Source of the DNA: Endomychus coccineus
Lineage: Eukaryota > Arthropoda > Insecta > Coleoptera > Endomychidae
Assembly (NCBI GenBank): GCA_958510875.1
Contig: OY294067.1
Coordinates: forward strand, 99,988,010 to 100,052,009
DNA: 64,000 bases
Direction: 5' to 3'
In this document: in pieces, positions 1 to 11,501 of the stretch
Layout: each line of letters starts with the position of its first letter
How positions within the stretch are numbered: position 1 is the stretch's first letter
Notes under the pieces: generated by a model
The model's database searches: none
What the model was told of the DNA's origin: nothing
The model's input: the letters and a program-made list of their open reading frames with translations, nothing else
Program-made: the position numbers and the translations under genes

Positions 1-690
1 TTTGAAATGGGGATCTGATAATCTAGCAGACTTCAATGCAATAAAAACTCAAGCTTCTCCAGGAAGGCGAATCCCACAATCCCTAATATGATGATATCAG
101 GTTCAACAAACTATTCCTATGAAGTCTTCAATATGCATGTTCGGTATCACCACCAATAGCATCCTGTCATGAGACGATCATGTAAGGTCCGTTGCAAAGA
201 CCGCATTACAGAAACTTGGCAGCTAAGACGTACTTTACATACCGGCAGCTCCTCATAATCGCAGAATATTGTTCAAATTTTTGGAATTCGGCTCTTAAAC
301 ATGAATGCTCATATATGAGCATAGAGTTCTTCGTCTATTCCCTCACCATTGCGTTTGTAACCCCATTGAACCTGGGTATAACAGAGATGTACTATAGAGA
401 TCACGTTCGTACATATGGTAATTCAAAAAGCAATAGCGGATATGAGCAAAGTCGTATAGTCTACTCATTGCTAAGTCGATTAATTTTCTTTTATTGCTAA
501 TGTGGAATATTTTGAGGAAATATAGGGTTTGAATTAGTGAAATGAAATTTGTTATTCCAATGTGGTTTAGCACATTGGTTAAACAGCAAATGCAATACTG
601 ATACCAATTTTAAATTCTTCGGAAGATTAATTTCTCGTACCTATATTCACAACTTTGAATTATTGCAATATTTTTATATTTTATATTGAT
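1..690. other. no recognisable feature
   Basis: AT-rich sequence without a convincing coding region. Short open frames occur on both strands but resemble nothing I recognise and overlap each other. Confidence 0.5.
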
Positions 691-1144
691 TAATAAACCT
701 ATCCTAAGAATTTCGCCAGATATAACAGGAATAAAAAATATTTTATTTCAAGAAAAAGATGGTGGAAGCCACTATGTTTATTATCTAATTTTAATAAACT
801 TAGTGATATTTAACAAAGTAATTCGATGATGGAAGCCGTTACTTTATGGTAATTTATCATTTTGATTATATGAAAGAATAACTACTTTGTTTTCATACCA
901 CTTTTATTAATAATAACGTGAAAACGTAACTATAGTTTCAACACCGAAGTGTCATTATCAAACAATTAGAAAATTATGAAGAAATCAGTGAAACAGTTCA
1001 AGTATAAATAGAGTAGAGTAAAGTAGGCTTGAGATTAAGGGGTCAATGGAAATTCCAAAAGCAGGTAGATCCTAGGAAAGTACAGTATTACATAGTAAAC
1101 ATAGCAACATAGTGAGATTATAATTTAATATTCTAAGAATTATT

Positions 1145-1670
1145 TTAAGAGCGGTTTGTAAGACACATGAAAAGATCACTTTGATATAGGTCTAACTGAT
1201 CATTGAGGATATTTTTATTAGAGTTTTTGACACCTTTATAAATCTCTATTGATTCTAATATATTCAATTTACAACCTCTGGTTTGGTTATGTAGAATGCT
1301 TAGACTATCTAAATTAGGGAAATTATGACCAGTTTGTAAAAAATGATTAGCAAAGGTTGAATCAGTTTTGTTGAGTCTAAACGAGCGAAAATGTTCTTCG
1401 TATCTTAATTTGAAATTACAAGTTCTACCTATATAAAAGTCATCACAGTCTGGGCAAATCATCTTAGAAACTCCTGGTTTTCTATATTTATTGATTTTGT
1501 CTTTGGCGTTGTATGTAAGATGGCAAGGTTTATTTTGAGGTTTGACACTGATTTTAAAATTATGGCGTGATAAAATGTTAGCAATATGTTCGCTTACTGT
1601 ACCAAAATATGTCAAAGAGATGAATTTAGTGGATACATCTATGTGTTTTATACGCGGATAAATTTTATCA
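1145..1670 (-). mobile_element. Penelope-like element fragment, GIY-YIG endonuclease end (family A)
   Basis: A 156-codon open frame (1145-1615) ends in a GIY-YIG-type domain. A zinc-knuckle-like CPDCDDFYIGRT is followed by a conserved stretch with RYEEHFRSFRLNK and NHFLQTGHN, then a tail ending NDQLDLYQSDLF. This is the C-terminal endonuclease layout of Penelope-like retroelements. The reverse transcriptase is absent, so this is a 3' remnant. It is nearly identical to the inverted copy at 1665-2048, but lacks one Arg codon after the YIGRTC motif and has two extra codons (FP) after TGHN. Confidence 0.8.
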
Positions 1671-2048
1671 CGCTATAATTTTAAAATCAGTTTCAAACCT
1701 CAAAATAAACTTTGCCATCTTATATACAACGCCAAAGACAAAATCAATAAATATAGAAAACCTGGAGTTTATGAGATGATTTGCCCAGACTGTGATGACT
1801 TTTATATAGGTAGAACTTGTCGTAATTTCAAATTAAGATACGAAGAACATTTTCGCTCGTTTAGACTTAACAAAACTGACTCAACCTTTGCTAATCATTT
1901 TTTACAAACTGGTCATAATTTAGATAGTCTAAGCATTCTATATAACCAAACCAGAGGTTGTAAATTGAATATATTAGAATCAATAAAGATTTATGAAGGT
2001 GTCAAAAACTCTAATAAAAATATCCTCAATGATCAGTTAGACCTATAT
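1665..2048 (+). mobile_element. Penelope-like element fragment, GIY-YIG endonuclease end (family A), inverted copy
   Basis: It encodes the same GIY-YIG C-terminus as the minus-strand copy at 1145-1670, beginning around the ILSRYNFKIS motif, with CPDCDDFYIGRTC at about 1782-1820. Coding similarity runs to DLY at about 2048, where a hammerhead-bearing insertion interrupts the element. The homologous tail resumes at 2300. The element has no RT domain and is not functional. Confidence 0.8.
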
Positions 2049-2299
2049 AAAAAATTCTCGGGAATTAGGTCACATTAACACTCTGTTATAAATGTTCGTC
2101 TTCACGTACGTTTCGGTCTCAGGACCATCATCAGAAGACTTATTTTGTCAAAAAGGGGTTAACTAAAACTAATTAGCACAATCGTCCATATCGCACAATT
2201 TTCAAACCAAAAAGCTCACGCCGTCGAAACGAACAGAACCACGAATAATCGAAAATTGTATCGTTAATTTCATACTGGGTCAAGAATCTTATTATATTG
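2049..2299 (-). mobile_element. 251-bp hammerhead-bearing PLE-derived insertion with 12-bp target duplication
   Basis: The insertion interrupts the right arm of the PLE palindrome. The uninterrupted left arm shows the empty site. The target motif ttagaccYatat occurs at 2037-2048 and again at 2300-2311, a 12-bp direct repeat differing at one base. The insert contains a hammerhead-like core on the minus strand (2098-2139), a block shared with the loop of the 23987-24395 element, and an end motif gattcttgacccag (reverse strand near 2275-2290) that recurs at about 23993 and 32584. Confidence 0.7.
2098..2139 (-). ncRNA. hammerhead-ribozyme-like motif
   Basis: Read on the minus strand: stem I half GUCUU, core CUGAUGA, a stem-loop (GGUC CUGA GACC), GAAA, the self-complementary stem III ACGUACGU, then G and the stem I partner AAGAC. 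This is the type I hammerhead layout known from Penelope-like elements, where a short palindromic stem III suggests action as a dimer. The base at the expected cleavage position is G, which hammerheads do not cleave well, so this copy is probably inactive. One unpaired U follows CUGAUGA. Confidence 0.6.
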
Positions 2300-2660
2300 T
2301 TAGACCCATATCAAAGTAATCTTTTCATGTGTCTTTCAAACCGCTCTTAAAATAATTCTTAGAATATTAAATTATAATCTCACTAATTAACAAATTGTTG
2401 CTATGTTTACTATGTAATACTGTACTTTCCTAGGATCTACCTGCTTTTGGAATTTCCATTGACACCTTAATCTCAACCCTACTTTACTCTACTCTATTTA
2501 TACTTGAACTGTTTCATTGATTTCTTCATAATTTTCTAATTTTTCGATCATGGAACTTTGGTGTTGAAACTGTAGTTACGTTTTCACGTTATTATTACTA
2601 AAAATGGTATAAAAACAAAGAAGTTATTCTTTCATATAATCAAAATATTTTATTCCAGTT
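2300..2660 (+). mobile_element. PLE family A 3' untranslated tail (right palindrome arm)
   Basis: Reverse complement of about 850-1190. It continues the interrupted element of 1665-2048. The same tail appears, more diverged, at 11680-11870. Confidence 0.7.
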
Positions 2661-2933
2661 TTCTCCCGGTTTCCATTCAACCGAAGATTGAATTCGGTAC
2701 TATAAGTGATTGATGTATTTTCATTTGGAGCTAGAAAAATGGATTTGAGTTGAACGTAATGTTGAAATATTATATCCATCCTACTATAATAGTTTTACTG
2801 GAAATCATGCATTGATTTCAACATTTTGATACTTGTGTATTTTTGCTTTTGGTCTCCATGAATGATAATGCTTTCTCTCACATAACAATATGAAAAAAAA
2901 TCCATATCTTGATTTTCACCCCCTTGTACAAGT

Positions 2934-3415
2934 TTATACAATTCCTTTACTGGGTTGAGCTGTATAATTCTCGTTCAACGGTATATGTATCACTGTTTCT
3001 GGATCCTTACCGCAAAGTATGCATATCAGGACGCCATTGTACAATTCCATCTTGTTGAGGTGACCTTTTGACATGGTCATTTGATGTATTCCTTCGTGTT
3101 TGTTTCCTGGGATTCTAAGTGGTTTTCCAGAATCCAATCTTCTACAGATCTTGATGGGGTACGTTTTGGTACTCCTGTAGTTTGTTCTGGATATGGATCG
3201 TTTACGACCCTCTTGTTGCAAGTTCGTCGTCTTCTTCATTGCTCGCCTTTCCCTGAGTTCCCGGCACCCAGATCAGCTTAACGCGGTTCCGTTTTGCCAG
3301 TGCTTCCAGTTCTTCTTTGCATGCCCAAACCGGTCGGGATGTCACTTCCTGAATTCTCATTGCCTTAAGTGCAGCCTGACAGTCTGTCAATATATAGTTC
3401 TGCTGAACTAATAAT
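2934..3415 (-). mobile_element. LINE remnant: RNase H and C-terminal region
   Basis: Read on the minus strand, residues such as TDCQAALKAM, LAKRNRVKLIWVPG and a degenerate NEEDDELATRGS match the RNase H domain that follows the reverse transcriptase in I/R1-like LINEs (DSQAAL, WVPGHSG and N.ADELA in intact copies). Downstream in another frame, GHLNKMEL, CILCGKDPETVIHIPL resembles the cysteine/histidine C-terminal region of those proteins. The two parts lie in different frames and His of the PGH motif is lost, so it is a pseudogene fragment without RT. Confidence 0.7.
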
Positions 3416-3529
3416 TTTGCTATGTTATACGAGAGTCAGTTGATGTTTGAAATGATCTCATGGAATTACCTGGTATATGAATCTTGGTTAAGCAATACAG
3501 TTTAGGAAGAAAGTCTCAGTTAAACAGAC

Positions 3530-3665
3530 ACATTCTGATTCAGTACGGTCGGATGATGGCTACTTGGCACCCAAAAGGTCCTCAGTACTATTACATTATA
3601 TATTAAGGTGATTATTTCTTATTTATAGTGTTATAGTGTAACTACAGTGTGTACTCTCTCATACT
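3530..3665 (+). repeat. dispersed repeat with degenerate hammerhead-like core (family B)
   Basis: Similar sequence recurs at 30470-30560 in the same orientation and, inverted, at 13120-13240, 27715-27830 and 59810-59955. Here the core reads CGGATGA instead of CTGATGA, followed by ATGGC...and ccaAAAGGTCC, so it is mutated. The repeat sits close to PLE coding remnants in two of the five cases and is probably a PLE terminal region. Confidence 0.45.
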
Positions 3666-5165
3666 TTATCTTGTATAATGCAAAACATGTACTTTAAGGA
3701 GATCTTGAGATGGATGTGTTATTTCTATCAGTCGATTCAGATGCATGTATGTATTCCAAGCTAAATAACCTATTGCTTCTGTATTGTTTTTGAATACCTT
3801 TTATCTTCATTCAAGGAAAATTGATTGTGTTCCCCATTTATTGAATGAATAATTTATGTCTCAGAGTAATCATTATTCATTGCTATTTCTTTTATAGTTT
3901 TCAGTTCAATATTTAAGATGGTTTTTCAAAGAGGGAAGTGAATGTTTTATGAATCACTGAGTTATATGCGGCAAGTTTACGACTTAATTGATGTTGACTA
4001 CTACTAGTTACGTGTTCTGTTAGAATGAGTAAAATATAGTTCCAGAATTCCATAAACTGATCATTTCTGTGGGTGATGTGCAGAGTCTTATAAAACATCT
4101 ACGTGCTGCTTCATTGTGGATGGGATAGTGGAATATGCTTCGGCATTCAAATAATATTTTAATCGTACAATGGAAAATTAATTCACTTGCACCCTTATCT
4201 GCAAAGTTTTCACTCAATTTGAGAACCTGCCAACTACTAAAAGTAGTAGCAGAAATAAAATATATCGATCGGATCTTAAGATTGCCTATAAATAAGCTGC
4301 CGGATGGTTATTGTAAATCATTATCCTCGACAAATCATTTTAACTTCTATGACTTTCGATTGCTTCTACCGTGTTCACGTTGAATGTTTCCTTTATTATC
4401 TTTCTTATGTGATGGACATTTTCTTCACATCGGGTTGAAATATTCCTTATCGAACTGAATGTCATACCAATTTTTAGTACTCTAAAGCACTTTTCCTCGT
4501 GGTGTTTTTCAGAAGATATTTTTCATTTCTATTTACATAATTAATTTGGGATAAAAAACAGTCAAACCTTATAATTACAGTATTCGATAAGTGTTCAATA
4601 CACTTGTTATTCTTAGTTTTCTTAATTGTCACAGTGCCAGTACATTTCGGAGACAATAGTTTGCTCTCTATGAGACTGCTAATTTCTTAGAGGGACTTAT
4701 GAGTATGTTGGTATACACCCACCGAGTCGTCGGTATTAACAACTTTCTAGGAAATCCTCTCCACCTCCCTTTTATCTAAGTATAGTTGAGAAAGATTATT
4801 TTGTAGTCTTTGATAAACGAAATCCTTTTTCTCAACTCCATGTGGAATGTTTTTACATTTAAATTTTTTTGATAAATGTTGCACAATTGACCTTAAAAAT
4901 AAGAGCAGACAAGTAGCGATCTAGATAACATTTAGCAAAGCTCATCTTTTGAACGAGAGGTAAGTGACATTCTGCATCAGATTTCAAATCACGTTTTCCA
5001 ACCCATTAAAGTGGCCAAGAACCGATCTTGGTGAATCACTTGACCCTCAAACCAAGAAGAAATCCACTTCCTATATGAGATTTCAAGAAACTACCACACG
5101 TCTTTTTCCCATGCCTTAAAGATAAGTACTAATCTTACATCTTTTATACATTTGACCTACTAAAC
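3666..5165. other. intergenic, nothing recognised
   Basis: No coding region resembling a known family. Open frames at 4135-4383 and on the minus strand at 3913-4217 are opposite-strand overlaps without protein-like character. Confidence 0.4.
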
Positions 5166-5345
5166 AAGAGGGAAGGAACTTTTTGAATGAGGTTCCGGAA
5201 AAACAGCCTCAACTCTCTTTCTCACTCTTCATAACACAGATCTTAACCTTTGAAACAAATGGAAAGTAACTTTCTGAATGAGATTCCGAAAAATCTACCC
5301 CAATTCTCTCATCCACCGTAACATACCATCTCAATTTCTCACCCT
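4960..5345. repeat. degenerate short tandem repeat upstream of amy-1
   Basis: A block of roughly 85-90 bp recurs: 'ttttgaatgaggttccggaa' near 5180, 'ttctgaatgagattccgaaa' near 5270, and a weaker match near 4970 (ttctgcatcagatttcaaat). Each is followed by a pyrimidine-rich stretch ending in ctctc or ccaaccc. It lies 0.3-0.7 kb before the amy-1 start codon. Confidence 0.45.
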
Positions 5346-5674
5346 TCAAAGCAAATAAGTACCGATTATGATGAATGCAGAACCGCTGTCCAGGTTCTAG
5401 AAAACCTCGTTATCTGGTAAACAACAAGAAATATAATATATGAGTATTTATATATTTCTCATTTGCGAAAGTCAACATGAAATGAATGGATATTTATATA
5501 TCTTAGTGAACATCTACTCGTAGATGCAGTTTATATTTGGTTATCTATTTATCGAGGATGCCGAGAATCGCTCAATGACAAATGGAAAACCTAATCATTG
5601 ATACCTGGCAAAAGTGAATAAATTATCATTTATTTTTTATTACTCATTCCAGAACAACCTTCATAACCACAAAC

Positions 5675-5848
5675 ATGAAGGCCGAGTTTTTTATGACACT
5701 TTGCCTCATAGTGATAGTAGCAAGTCAAAAGGATCCTCATTTTATTGGTAACAGGACAACAATCGTACATTTGTTCGAGTGGAAATGGGAAGACATAGCC
5801 ATAGAGTGTGAAACTTTCCTACAAAAAATCGGGTATGCCGGTGTTCAG
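5675..5848 (+). CDS. alpha-amylase 1, exon 1 (residues 1-58)
   Basis: Starts at the ATG of MKAEFF, giving a hydrophobic signal peptide (LCLIVIVAS) and then QKDPHF. It covers the N-terminal strand HLFEWKW and ends at GYAGVQ before donor gtaagg, phase 0. Cys45 (IECET) is expected to pair with the Cys of KRCNN in exon 2. NRT at residues 26-28 is a possible N-glycosylation site, shared with amy-2. An acceptor-like pyrimidine tract ending in ag at 5651-5652 lies just before the ATG, so a 5'-UTR intron is possible. Confidence 0.92.
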
Positions 5849-6439
5849 GTAAGGATGTGAATTATCGTATATATAATTTCACTTGATATTGATATATACA
5901 CCCTGTAAATAATTAATTTCCAAAGCGCACATTCAGATGTTCGAATTCATCATCAGGAACTTAGAGAATGGCTAAATGCTACCATCACAAGTGTGAGCTT
6001 TCCCATACAATAACTATTATGTATGGAACTGGTCAAATATCGAGAACGATTCGAGATATACGTTTGGAAACTAATTAGCACCAACTGAAACGTAGAATTT
6101 CTTAAAGTAATTGTATTAGAATTGAGCGTCTTTATGGCATTAATTTCAATAAAGATGTCTACGTCGCAACAATGAACAGAACACGAATAATTGAAATTGT
6201 AACATATTAGTGTGTAAAATATATGGATATGTATCAGAAAATCACTACACAGTAATGTTTCTATAGTGGAAGATCTCATAGCTCGAGGACGAGGCAAAAC
6301 GTTCTGAAAAATTAAAATTAAAAGTAGATACAATCTTAAACAGTTGTGTTCAAAATTTTCTGATTACGACGGAAAATGTACCTAGATTTCTGCGAGTACT
6401 TAATTAAATTGATATAAATTTGACAGACAAAACTGTAAA

Positions 6440-6950
6440 TATTGATACTTATCCGCACTGGATGGAGCAGGCTTCACTCAGAATCCCCAAAAATTAAATG
6501 TTCGGATGGGAATAAGTGGCAATAATATCCATTGACGGCAACTTGACAGGAGATGAAAAGATATTTAATTCAGATCTTTTGGAGAAAAATATCCTGTCTC
6601 AACTCAGGCATCTGCTTTCGAATTTATTAAATCAAAACAAGGAAATATGGTTCCAGCAAGATGGTGCATCAGCGCAGTATGCCGTTAACGTTAGAAATTT
6701 CCGTAACACTACTTCCTCAAACAGATCGAATGGACTTGGCACTACCCGATTTTGAAAAGTCTGGCTTACGTTGATAGGCCTGATAATCTCGGATCACCTA
6801 AATACGAATTGTTCAACAACCTCTTTTTTGGAGGGAAAAGGTAACTCATGGCTTTGTTCCCCGTACCCATTACTGCCAGAGAGTTACTGATGAACAGCTC
6901 AAGTAAATAGTTTTTATTTGGGAAATGTCCATCACAAAAGTTCAATTGTG
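6440..6950 (+). pseudogene. Tc1/mariner (IS630)-type transposase fragment in amy-1 intron 1
   Basis: Translated motifs KLNVRMGISGNN, GNLTGDEKIF, LRHLLSNLLNQNKEIWFQQD and GASAQYAVNVRNF match the middle of the DDE domain (second catalytic Asp in FQQDGA) of the transposase family seen at 24.7, 29.1 and 62.8 kb. A frameshift separates the first and second motifs. The downstream remainder is badly decayed and no terminal repeats were found. Dead fragment, same strand as the host gene. Confidence 0.7.
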
Positions 6951-7886
6951 GAATTGTAACAATTCACAATTCGTCTTGTCTGGTTTTTTTTTTGTCTTCC
7001 TAATTTCGGATATTTCTTACTGCTGACATTGAATGTTTCCACCGTTTTTGAAACTGTTCACTTAGTGATATGTTTCTATTCAGATGTATTTCGCTAAATG
7101 AAAAATGATCTCCCCAACGTTGTAAAATTCAAGAACTGATGACAGAAAAAAAATTGGTAAGTCTTGATGTGGTGTGGCAAGAAATTAAAAATAATATATA
7201 GGTACCCAAAAGTGGCAAACATTAATACAAATAGAAAATGACCGATTCATAGAATCAATATTAAGAATAAGTATTAAGTTGATATTAAAATTTAGAAAAT
7301 TTCACTTCTTATTTCAATTTCCAAGGTGGCCTCACCATTTCTAAACCAATTTTAGAGAATTCTAAAATACGTGGAGGCACTTTGGAAAATCAGTAAATGA
7401 TTCAAGCGCGTTCCGCAGACAATAGTTATTTATTAGGTTATTCACATAGTTTCGAAATATGGAAGCTTTAACCTGTTGAAACAGAGGTTCAGGCAAATAT
7501 TGATCTGTAATGCCTCGGCTAGTAGGCTTGAGGCTTGAACTGAAACTGATTCTTTTGGTTTCTGTGGGGGAATATATTGTGTGAAAATTGTTGTGTGATC
7601 ATGTGGGGAGTATAATTTTCAAGCATGGGTTTCTGAATGTTGGAAAGGTAATATCCTGAATAATCCAAACCGTGATCTCCAAATTTTACAAATAAGGTAT
7701 TTATGTAGAGGTCGGTATCAGTTACAAGAATAAAATAATCAATATATTACCCATTTTTCATGATATGTATATTGGATGAATAAATCACCCATATGGAAAA
7801 TCTTCTTCTACGATTAAGTGTTGTTAAGTTTATATGCAGAGAAACAGTTGAAATGAAATATTTGTCTAACATTTCTTTATTTCTAG

Positions 7887-8039
<153 letters not shown>

Positions 8040-8108
8040 TAGGGGATAATTATAACATTTATCTGAATAATAATATATTTTGACTGTGAGAAAGGAACTA
8101 GAAATGTG

Positions 8109-8310
8109 TTGAAAAATCTTGGGATCCGGATGGATTCCGCGTCACAATAGCTCGACTTGATGCCGACGTTCCGCCAACCATTACAGGTGGCATCTTCAGG
8201 GCAGGCTTGAGGCTTGAACTGAAACTGCCACCTGTAATGGTTAATGAAACGTCGGCATCAAGTCGAGATATTGTGACGCGGAATCCATCCGGAAATCAAG
8301 ATTTTTCAAG
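8109..8310. repeat. foldback element (hairpin), amy-1 intron 2
   Basis: Two inverted arms of about 80 bp (8109-8192 and about 8228-8310) pair almost perfectly, ending in cttgaaaaatctt-like sequence. The loop of about 35 bp contains aggcttgaggcttgaactga, which also occurs at about 7527-7547 outside the hairpin. No open frame. Probably a small foldback or MITE-type element. Confidence 0.7.
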
Positions 8311-8539
8311 ATTAGCTATCCGCGGAAGTCTACTATTCAAGATAGAAATGTGTTGTCGATTGGAGTATAGATAATTATGTGCGTCGCAAAATTACTCTCT
8401 GGAATCATTTGTGTTACTGATTTTTAAATAATTGTTTAATTTTCTCCAAGATACTCTTCGCATATGTGTAAAGATAATGAGATAAATTGTTCGTTCCGTT
8501 ATATTTATACAACTAGATAATATTCAAATTGCTAATGTT

Positions 8540-8630
8540 TCCGAAGAAAAGTAGCCTGGGCATTGAATCTGAGTCTACTGAGCGGGAGCCAGGTATCATA
8601 GCCGCTAAAGCACAAGGCACAAATTTCCTT
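8540..8630 (-). repeat. possible tRNA-derived SINE head
   Basis: On the minus strand, a tagcggctatga stretch resembling a pol III A box is followed about 35 bases later by gattcaatgccc resembling a B box (ggttcrannc). It is followed by no recognisable acceptor stem, so a true tRNA is unlikely. Confidence 0.35.
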
Positions 8631-9286
8631 CAATAATTGCTTCTGTTATTTTTCTTGTTGAATGATTTTATTGAAAATTAACTTAAATCCACTATGGAAA
8701 TTATTTTGAATCAATTCAATGTATACTACGGCGAGTTTTGATTTTTTAAATTTCGAATCCTTTTGTGTGTTTATTCCACGATTTCCCTGATAAATAATAT
8801 GGTTCGTCACCGAACAACAAACGATGTCTTGTGAAAATTCGAATATGTTGGGTATTTTCATTTTCGAGTTGTGTGTAGACAAGATTTTGGTAAGATATAT
8901 TCAGACAGGCAGACACACAGACAGACGAGTTTTTCCAAAGTTGCTTGAAATTCGATGGAAATGCTATGGTGCAGGGATTTCAGTTCTAGAACTTTCGAAC
9001 GATTATAGAAATAGCTTGAGTAAATACAATGTACTCTTCGAACTTTGTAGCGAAGAGTATAATAATGGAAAGCAAGTGAATAGCAAAAATATTTTTCAAA
9101 AGATTGATTCCTGTCGAAAAATTTATCAATTTTTTGATTGTCTTCTTGATCGATTATTGCACAATCACATTAAAATAATAGATATCCCTCTACAGCTTTG
9201 AACCCTTTCGTTCGTTCATGTATTGCAGACTAAGAATAGCACAAGACTATCCACTTTATCATTATGTCGAATATTCTTGGTGTTGT

Positions 9287-9558
9287 TTGATATATACACC
9301 AGATATGGGGTTAATAATGCACTTACATTTTACGGAATTGGCAGAAAGGTATCATTATTGTGGGAGTGTTATTTAATACTTAACCATGTATCACTGTAAT
9401 CTCCTATAATTTCAAAAACAATTTAATATATACACCAGATATGGGGTTAATAATGCACTTACATTTTACGGAATTCGCAGAAAGGCATCAATATTGTAGA
9501 AGTGTTATTTAATACTTAACCATATACCACTGTAATCTCCTATAATTTCAAAAACAAA
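9287..9558. repeat. tandem duplication, 2 x 136 bp, amy-1 intron 2
   Basis: The block beginning near tatatacaccagatatgggg at 9291 repeats at 9427, offset 136, with about half a dozen substitutions and ending in the same ttcaaaaacaa. Two copies only; non-coding. Confidence 0.85.
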
Positions 9559-9629
9559 CTTGGACTTTCGAATCCCTAATCTTCCTAAACTTTTGCTTAC
9601 CCAAGATCCATAATCCAAGTAATTTCATG

Positions 9630-10450
9630 GGATCAATAATTCCAAACAAAAATTGTCTCGCGTTATAACATAGCAGAATGGTTAGTTTAGGAACTGAGCA
9701 ACTTCTAAGCCACACCAAGTTTATCTATAAGAAATTTTCGGAAATTGTTCCAAAATTCAAAAAGTTCAAACTTGAACCTGGTGATACTCTCATTTAATTC
9801 AACGTTGTTCCACTATTTATAATTCCTACAATCCCTGAGTCGATAAACCTTCTAAAGAATTGGTTTTCAAATTTCAATATCTCCGATGCAAACTGCACAA
9901 AATACGCAATCCTTACGTCGTTATGTATGGAGTATTGTACTTTTAACAAAACTTACTATACACAAACAAGAGGATGTGCAGTGAGCAATCTACTCTCATT
10001 TTTTGGACAATATTTTTTTTAAGCTAACTTGAAACCTCCTCAAAATCGAAATCAAATCAGTTCCAACAAGAATGACATTTATACCTCGATGACATTTTCG
10101 CGATAATAAGTTAGGATTTTGATTTACATGGCTTCTTGAACAGACTTAATAGCCAATTCGATCAACACAAATTCACTGTAGAAATATAATTTCCTTGATA
10201 TCGATATTATAACAGAGAGTAATTACTTGGAATTCAAGATATGCAGAAAACCTACTCAAAAATGTAGGTGTAGGTACTCCTTCGGGTTCAACTATACCAA
10301 ATAATTATGATATTGCTTCATTTAATAGCTTTGTTCATAAATTATTAGACGTTTCTCTGGGATAGCAAAATTATAACAACAAAGTTGAGAAACGTCAGCA
10401 AATATCGTTGGACAATGGTTACAAGTTACAAATACAGTACTTTGTAATAT
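9630..10450 (+). mobile_element. Penelope-like element, decayed reverse-transcriptase core, amy-1 intron 2
   Basis: Successive conceptual-translation segments fit PLE reverse transcriptase: KFKLEPGDTLI then FNVVPLF (the conserved FDVVSLFTNIP block), PESINLLKNW, CTFNKTYYTQTRGCAVSN (palm segment before the catalytic YVDD, with MGSPLSP lost), LNSQFDQHKFTVE, NYLEFKICRKPT, SFVHKLLDVSL and DNGYKLQ. Several stops and frame changes separate them and the YVDD motif is not recognisable, so the copy is long dead. Same strand as the amylase gene. Confidence 0.7.
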
Positions 10451-11296
10451 TTGTTCGAAGAAGCTACGGTTTTAGCGAAACTATAGTTGGATTTTTTTTT
10501 AAATCAGTGAAAATCGTACTTTTAATAGTTATTTTATTCAAGTTCATAATGATTGATTCTTTCCAACGTTTTATTATATTCACGTTTAACATAGCACCAT
10601 TAACACAGAATTATTCGTCTCATCAAACTTTAAATTTGACATTCACCTTAACTAAAACAACAGAAAATACTAACACATTTCCACTAATCAATAATGAATT
10701 TAGCTTGAGAACGCATTATTTCTGAAGTAATTTATTTTTTTGATGAAACCACTATTCTACACTTGTCTAAAATTACTTTGCCCGTTGCCGTTTATTTCTT
10801 GTGCTTCACTTCAGCTTCGTTTATCTGCGACTTTATGGACCCTTGATTCCCTTAGTTGTAGATCTGCAGCAGCTGTGCCTCTAACGAAATTAACAGGAAG
10901 ATACGGCATTCCATTTTCATGTTCCACTTCAAAGTTATTCATAATTGAGCATACCATTTTCGCAGTTAACATAGCACACGGCGTAAATTTAGGTAGAATT
11001 AAAGTACTGCAAAAATTATTTCTGTTCAATTCTATTAACATTTAGATTCACAAAGAATATAGGAATTGTCAAGTCGCTTGAATGACATCGACTGATTTAT
11101 TCGGCAAAAAGAAAAGTGATACTATTACGAAATATTCATTCTTTGACGAAGATAGCGGGGCTCTTATTTAGGGAAATTGTTCAGGTGGATTGGTTGCACT
11201 GAATTATTGACTATGATCATTCCTCCTCATCTTGAACCGGGTGTATGTATGTATATAATGTGAATCACCAATACCAATCTTAATTGATCGTTCCAG
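10451..11296. other. amy-1 intron 2, repeat-derived remainder
   Basis: About 10490-10560 resembles 30710-30790, so it is part of a dispersed repeat. On the minus strand 10811-11041 an open frame (76 codons) looks protein-like (SIMNNFEVEHENGMPYLPVN) but I do not recognise the family. It could be a fragment of a retroposed gene or chance. Confidence 0.35.
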
Positions 11297-11501
11297 GATA
11301 TATGTCGATACTGTAATAAATCACATGGCAGGCGGCGATGGTTTAGGTACTTCTGGCAGTCGCAGTGAAGCAGGAAAGCGATCTTTTCCAGGTGTACCAT
11401 ACGGCAGTGATAATTTTCATCAATCTTGTGAAATAAATAACTATAAAGACGTTAACAACATTAGAAATTGTAAACTAGAAGGGCTCCAGGATTTAGATCA
11501 C
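11297..11501 (+). CDS. alpha-amylase 1, exon 3 (completes residue 107, then 108-175)
   Basis: 205 bp after acceptor ttccag. It encodes IYVDTVINHM, with the first calcium ligand Asn115, then a loop region and RNCKLEGLQDLDH with calcium ligands Arg163 and Asp172. Cys151 (HQSC) and Cys165 (IRNC) correspond to the pig Cys141-Cys160 disulfide. Donor gtaagt, phase 0. Confidence 0.93.

Larger units (their letters stand above)
690..2660. repeat. large palindrome built from two inverted Penelope-like 3' halves
   Basis: The sequence from about 850 to 1660 reads again, reverse-complemented, from about 1665 to 2640 with only scattered mismatches. Each arm contains the same GIY-YIG coding end followed by the same 3' untranslated tail, which runs outward to AT-rich motifs shared at 895-930 and 2590-2625. 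The right arm is interrupted by a 251-bp insertion at 2049-2299. Near 750-830 the tail holds two related motifs (gatggtggaagcca and gatgatggaagccg). The arrangement is two 3' ends of one PLE family in opposite orientation, joined by their inner ends at about 1660. Confidence 0.8.

Noticed and set aside
192..573. Two opposite open frames near the left edge
   Set aside because: They overlap on opposite strands and resemble nothing known.
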